A stretch of DNA of 64,000 nt from Mycolicibacterium hassiacum DSM 44199 (lineage in GTDB: Bacteria; Actinomycetota; Actinomycetes; Mycobacteriales; Mycobacteriaceae), in NCBI RefSeq assembly GCF_900603025.1, contig NZ_LR026975.1:3162001-3226000 (forward strand). Direction: 5' to 3'. Under the pieces are notes generated by a model, which did not search any database, was not told the origin of the DNA, and saw nothing but the letters and a program-made list of their open reading frames with translations. Positions 61,349-64,000 of the stretch are shown piece after piece. Numbering within the stretch: position 1 is the first letter of the stretch; the number at the start of each line of letters is the position of its first letter. The translations under genes and the position numbers were made by a program.

Positions 61349-62506
61349 GTGACGACCGCGCTGGCGGACACCGAAGACCTCGATGAGCTGCGGTCCCGGA
61401 TACGGTCGTTCCTGCAGAACGCGCCGAAGCCGGACGGTCTGCGCAACTACGGCCCGACCCCGACCGCCGACGACATCGAACCCGGGCGCGCCTGGCACAA
61501 GTACCTCGCCGAGCACGGCTACGTGTGTCTGCACTGGCCGAAGGAGTACGGCGGCGCCGATGCCTCGGTGGCGTTCCAGGCGATCTTCGCCGAGGAGTGC
61601 GCGCGCGCCGGGGTGCCGCGTCAGCTGGGCATCACCGCGATCGATCTGGTCGGGCCGGTGCTGATCAAGTTCGGCACCCCCGAGCAGAAGGCGCGCTACC
61701 TCGACCCGATCCGGCTGGGTGATCACGTCTGGACACAGCTGTTCTCCGAGCCGGGCGCCGGATCGGATCTGGCCGGGGTGCGTACCCGCGCCGAGAAGAC
61801 CGACACCGGGTGGCGGATCAACGGCCAGAAGGTGTGGAGCTCGGCGGCCAACTCCGCCCAGTACGGGTTGCTGCTGGCGCGCACCGGCCCGGAGCAGCAC
61901 GCCGGGCTGAGCATGTTCATCGTGCCGATGGACGCACCGGGTGTGTCGGTGCGCCCGCTCAAGCAGATGGACGGCGAGTCGAAGTTCAACGAGGTCTTTT
62001 TGGACAACGTCGAGCTCGCCGACGACGCGCTGATCGGCGAGCCCGGCCAGGGGTGGGCGATCGCCCTGGTGACGCTGGGCCGCGAACGGCTCACGCTGGG
62101 CACCCAGGCGGTCGCGATGTTCAAACTGCACGAGCGGATGGTGCAGGCCGCACGCGACCGCGGCCGGCTCGATGCGACGCTGAGCCGGTCGCTGACCAGG
62201 CTGTGGGCCCGGATGTGGTTGCTGCGCTACACCTGGCAGCGCGCGATCGAAGGCGGCGACCTCACCTCGCCGGCGTTCTCGGTGCTGAAGCTGATGACCT
62301 CCGAAACCGACCGCGACCTGGGCGATCTGGCCACCGAGGTGCTCGGCACCGACGTCTGCGTCGACCCGACGGCCGGCACCGACGACGCCGACCTGGTGCG
62401 CGCCATGCTGGTCGGCCGCGCGCAGACGATCCTCGGCGGGACCAGCGAGATTCAGCGCAACATCCTCGGCGAGCGGGTGCTGGGCCTGCCCAAAGAACCC
62501 CGGTGA
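61349..62506 (+). CDS. acyl-CoA dehydrogenase, alpha-type
   Basis: A 385-residue ACAD. The FAD motif is WTQLFSEPGAGSDLAGVRTRA, then GQKVWSSAANSAQYGLLL and C-terminal ILGGTSEIQRNILGERVLGLPKEP. The middle helix keeps Glu-Arg in TLGRERLTLGTQAV, as in the isovaleryl-type active site, while the GT-preceding residue is Gly. The GTG has GAAGGAG four bases upstream. Its stop overlaps the GTG of a further gene that is truncated by the insertion sequence after 22 codons, so the normal operon is broken here and the ACAD may lack its partner chain. Confidence 0.92.
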   Translation: MTTALADTEDLDELRSRIRSFLQNAPKPDGLRNYGPTPTADDIEPGRAWHKYLAEHGYVCLHWPKEYGGADASVAFQAIFAEECARAGVPRQLGITAIDLVGPVLIKFGTPEQKARYLDPIRLGDHVWTQLFSEPGAGSDLAGVRTRAEKTDTGWRINGQKVWSSAANSAQYGLLLARTGPEQHAGLSMFIVPMDAPGVSVRPLKQMDGESKFNEVFLDNVELADDALIGEPGQGWAIALVTLGRERLTLGTQAVAMFKLHERMVQAARDRGRLDATLSRSLTRLWARMWLLRYTWQRAIEGGDLTSPAFSVLKLMTSETDRDLGDLATEVLGTDVCVDPTAGTDDADLVRAMLVGRAQTILGGTSEIQRNILGERVLGLPKEPR

Positions 62507-62586
62507 CCGAGGTGCTCTCCGGCGCGGACCTGCGGGCCGCGCTGCGCCGCGAGCTTCGCCCGGGCATGACGGCTCTTCCGAGTTAG
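62503..62586 (+). pseudogene. N-terminal remnant of an operon gene cut by the insertion sequence
   Basis: A GTG overlapping the ACAD stop (GTGA) opens a frame VTEVLSGADLRAALRREL... that continues for 22 codons to 62570, where the insertion sequence begins; the frame ends at a stop inside the element. The four-base overlap is the same coupling used in the other ACAD operons of the window, so a real gene once followed. It is too short to identify; an ACAD partner subunit or ligase is possible but not shown. Confidence 0.6.
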
Positions 62587-64000
62587 CAGGGGCGTACCTG
62601 CTTGGTGCTGGGTGGCGTCCGCCGGGATTGGCGGGTGCAGGCCCACCGTACTCGGCGGCGTTGGTTTTCTGGGTTGCGGAATCCGAAGGCGATGCGGCCG
62701 ACGTGTTTGATGATGCGGTTGTAGCCTTCGCTGCGGGCGTTGGACAGTCCGGTCTGGATGGCCAGGATCATCGGCTCCTGCCATGCTGAGATGGTGCGGG
62801 CAAGCTTGCTGATCTCGGGCACCGAGCAGGCGGCGCAGAACGTGTAGAACCGGTACAGCGCATCGCGGATCTCGTAGGTCAATCCGCCACGGGCGGTGCA
62901 GGCCAACACATCTCGTAGGAGCTCTTTGGCGATCCAGGCGGCGGCGATGTCGCCATTGGGGTCCGCTGAGGTCAGTTTCACGAACAGCTTGTGGCGTTGC
63001 TCATCGGTCAATCGCTCAGCGGCGCGCAGCAGCCGGCGCCGGTTGATCCATTCGGGGTCGCTTTTGCGTCCGCGGCGCAAACGGTGGGCTTGGGTAGTGC
63101 GGCGCCGGACCTCATCGACCATTTCGTTGGCCCGCTTGACCAGATGAAACCGATCGACGATCAGCTTCGCGTGCGGCAACGCTTGGCGCGCAGCGTTGGC
63201 GTAGGTGACCGACATGTCGATCGCGACGAACTCGATGGTGGCCTTCCAGCCGGGATCACGCTGATCCAGCCAGTCGGTCACCGGTTTGGCCGCACGGCCG
63301 TTGACCTGCACCAACAACCCGCCCGTGCCGGTGATATCGACCAGCCCGGTGTCGAAGCGGTCCACCCAGGATCGGGTACCGGTCTGCGAGCAGGTCTCCC
63401 ATTTGGCCTTGCCGCGACGGGTCTCGTCGATTCCCAGCACGCTCACGGCTTCGGGTTCGCCGGCCAGCACCGGGTCCGCCGTGGCGATGACCGCGTCGTG
63501 ACAGGTGTTCCAGGTGCAGCCGTACGCGGCGGCGACCGCCTTGACCGAGCGGTCATCGTCAAGCACCGCCGAGGCCATCTCGCGCTTGGCCCGCACCGTC
63601 ACCCGTGCTCGCGGCGGGATCGACGGCACCGACTCTGTGAATGACTTGCGGTCACAACACATGTTGGCGCACAACCACTTTCGTTTCCGCCACACGATCC
63701 GGGGAATGTCCGGCCCGATCTTGATATCGCGGGGCCGAGTGCTCACCCAGCCCTTCGAGCGAGCTGACCGGACCATGCATCCAGGACACACGCCGACCCA
63801 CTGCTCGGCGGTGCGGACATAGATGGTGCGGGTTCGGTCGAGGTCGACATGCACAGACTCCACGACGACACCGTCGAGTCCAAGCAGCAGGGAACCACTA
63901 GTCTGGGGCAAGCTCGCGCCTTTGCTTCTGGATGCGTCAAGAACACCCAGTTGACAAGGGCGCGAGCCCTCAATCAGTCACCGACACGATCCGAATCGGT
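62571..64000 (-). mobile_element. ISL3-family insertion sequence (right part beyond the window)
   Basis: The left end GGCTCTTCCG at 62571 matches the GGCTCTT start typical of ISL3-family inverted repeats and lies 12 bases outside the transposase stop. The opposite inverted repeat was not found before 64000, so the element extends past the edge. If an 8-bp target duplication was made, its left copy would be GGCATGAC at 62563-62570. It separates the ACAD operon from its downstream gene. Confidence 0.8.
62583..63911 (-). CDS. ISL3-family transposase
   Basis: A 442-residue DDE transposase. An N-terminal zinc finger-like region (CPGCMVRS and LCANMCCDRKSF) binds DNA. The catalytic triad is D162 (VLGIDETRRGK), D232 (AIDMSVTY) and E395 (SEGYNRI), with the ISL3 segment VDRFHLVKRANE before the last residue. 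The start is probably a TTG at 63911; a clear ribosome site is not seen. The coding region is intact, so the element may still be active. The C-terminal RRTPPSTKQVRPC ends next to the left inverted repeat. Confidence 0.92.
   Translation of the reverse strand: MPQTSGSLLLGLDGVVVESVHVDLDRTRTIYVRTAEQWVGVCPGCMVRSARSKGWVSTRPRDIKIGPDIPRIVWRKRKWLCANMCCDRKSFTESVPSIPPRARVTVRAKREMASAVLDDDRSVKAVAAAYGCTWNTCHDAVIATADPVLAGEPEAVSVLGIDETRRGKAKWETCSQTGTRSWVDRFDTGLVDITGTGGLLVQVNGRAAKPVTDWLDQRDPGWKATIEFVAIDMSVTYANAARQALPHAKLIVDRFHLVKRANEMVDEVRRRTTQAHRLRRGRKSDPEWINRRRLLRAAERLTDEQRHKLFVKLTSADPNGDIAAAWIAKELLRDVLACTARGGLTYEIRDALYRFYTFCAACSVPEISKLARTISAWQEPMILAIQTGLSNARSEGYNRIIKHVGRIAFGFRNPENQRRRVRWACTRQSRRTPPSTKQVRPC

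Noticed and set aside
63975..64000. ACCGA...TCGGT near the right edge as the other end of the insertion sequence
   Set aside because: It does not match the inverse of the left end GGCTCTTCCG, so the right end is taken to lie beyond the window.
1..64000. tRNA, rRNA, riboswitch or replication origin
   Set aside because: No cloverleaf, rRNA segment, conserved riboswitch core or DnaA-box cluster was noticed on reading; a covariance-model search would be needed to be certain.

Overview
The window is high-GC actinobacterial chromosome, almost certainly from a fast-growing environmental Mycobacterium/Mycolicibacterium. The evidence is a complete mce operon (yrbEA-yrbEB-mceABCDEF plus Mce-associated genes), two short-chain dehydrogenases of the mycofactocin-coupled type, a mycothiol-type DinB-fold enzyme at the left edge, many GTG/TTG starts and dense ATGA/GTGA stop-start overlaps. 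I count about 55 intact, frameshifted or partial protein genes. I see no rRNA, tRNA or CRISPR array.

Layout. 0-17 kb: acyl-CoA catabolism genes: an amidohydrolase, an alpha/beta hydrolase, a thiolase with a nitronate-monooxygenase-like enzyme and a divergent TetR, two operons rich in acyl-CoA dehydrogenases (ACADs) facing away from each other, an SDR and an NTF2-like protein. 16.8-28.0 kb (minus strand): a full mce transporter operon ending in two Mce-associated membrane proteins and a secreted CAP-domain protein. 28.1-38.2 kb: a small secreted protein, then a minus-strand catabolic cluster (two amidohydrolases, a tandem-duplicated ligand-binding protein, aldehyde dehydrogenase, cytochrome P450, zinc alcohol dehydrogenase). 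It lies divergent to a FadR-type GntR regulator that is preceded by an overlapping 32-codon leader ORF and a perfect GTAGGTACCTAC palindrome. 38.2-52.8 kb: a tandem CaiB CoA-transferase, aldehyde dehydrogenase, mycofactocin-type SDR and P450, then a ligase operon opposite an Ltp/thiolase-like gene and an LLM oxidoreductase, then a ligase-ACAD pair. 52.9-60.4 kb: two convergent operons, each bounded by the same 13-bp palindrome AGAATGnCATTCT. 60.5-64.0 kb: the TetR gene next to that palindrome, an ACAD, and an ISL3-family insertion sequence that cuts off the next gene.

How the genes may work together. Most encode steps for opening, activating and beta-oxidising hydrophobic acids: P450 and mycofactocin SDR for oxidation, aldehyde dehydrogenases to acids, AMP-forming ligases and CaiB to CoA esters, then ACADs, hydratases and thiolases. 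The most distinctive unit is 52.9-60.4 kb. Its plus-strand operon pairs an APH-fold kinase with an ACAD10/11-type dehydrogenase, the combination known to handle 4-hydroxyacyl-CoA by phosphorylation and elimination. Its minus-strand operon supplies a P450 and a mycofactocin SDR. The shared palindrome suggests one TetR controls both.

Caution: two neighbouring genes at 57.0-58.3 kb each look one G short in a G run. This could be sequencing error or real decay. Substrates of all these pathways are unknown from sequence alone.
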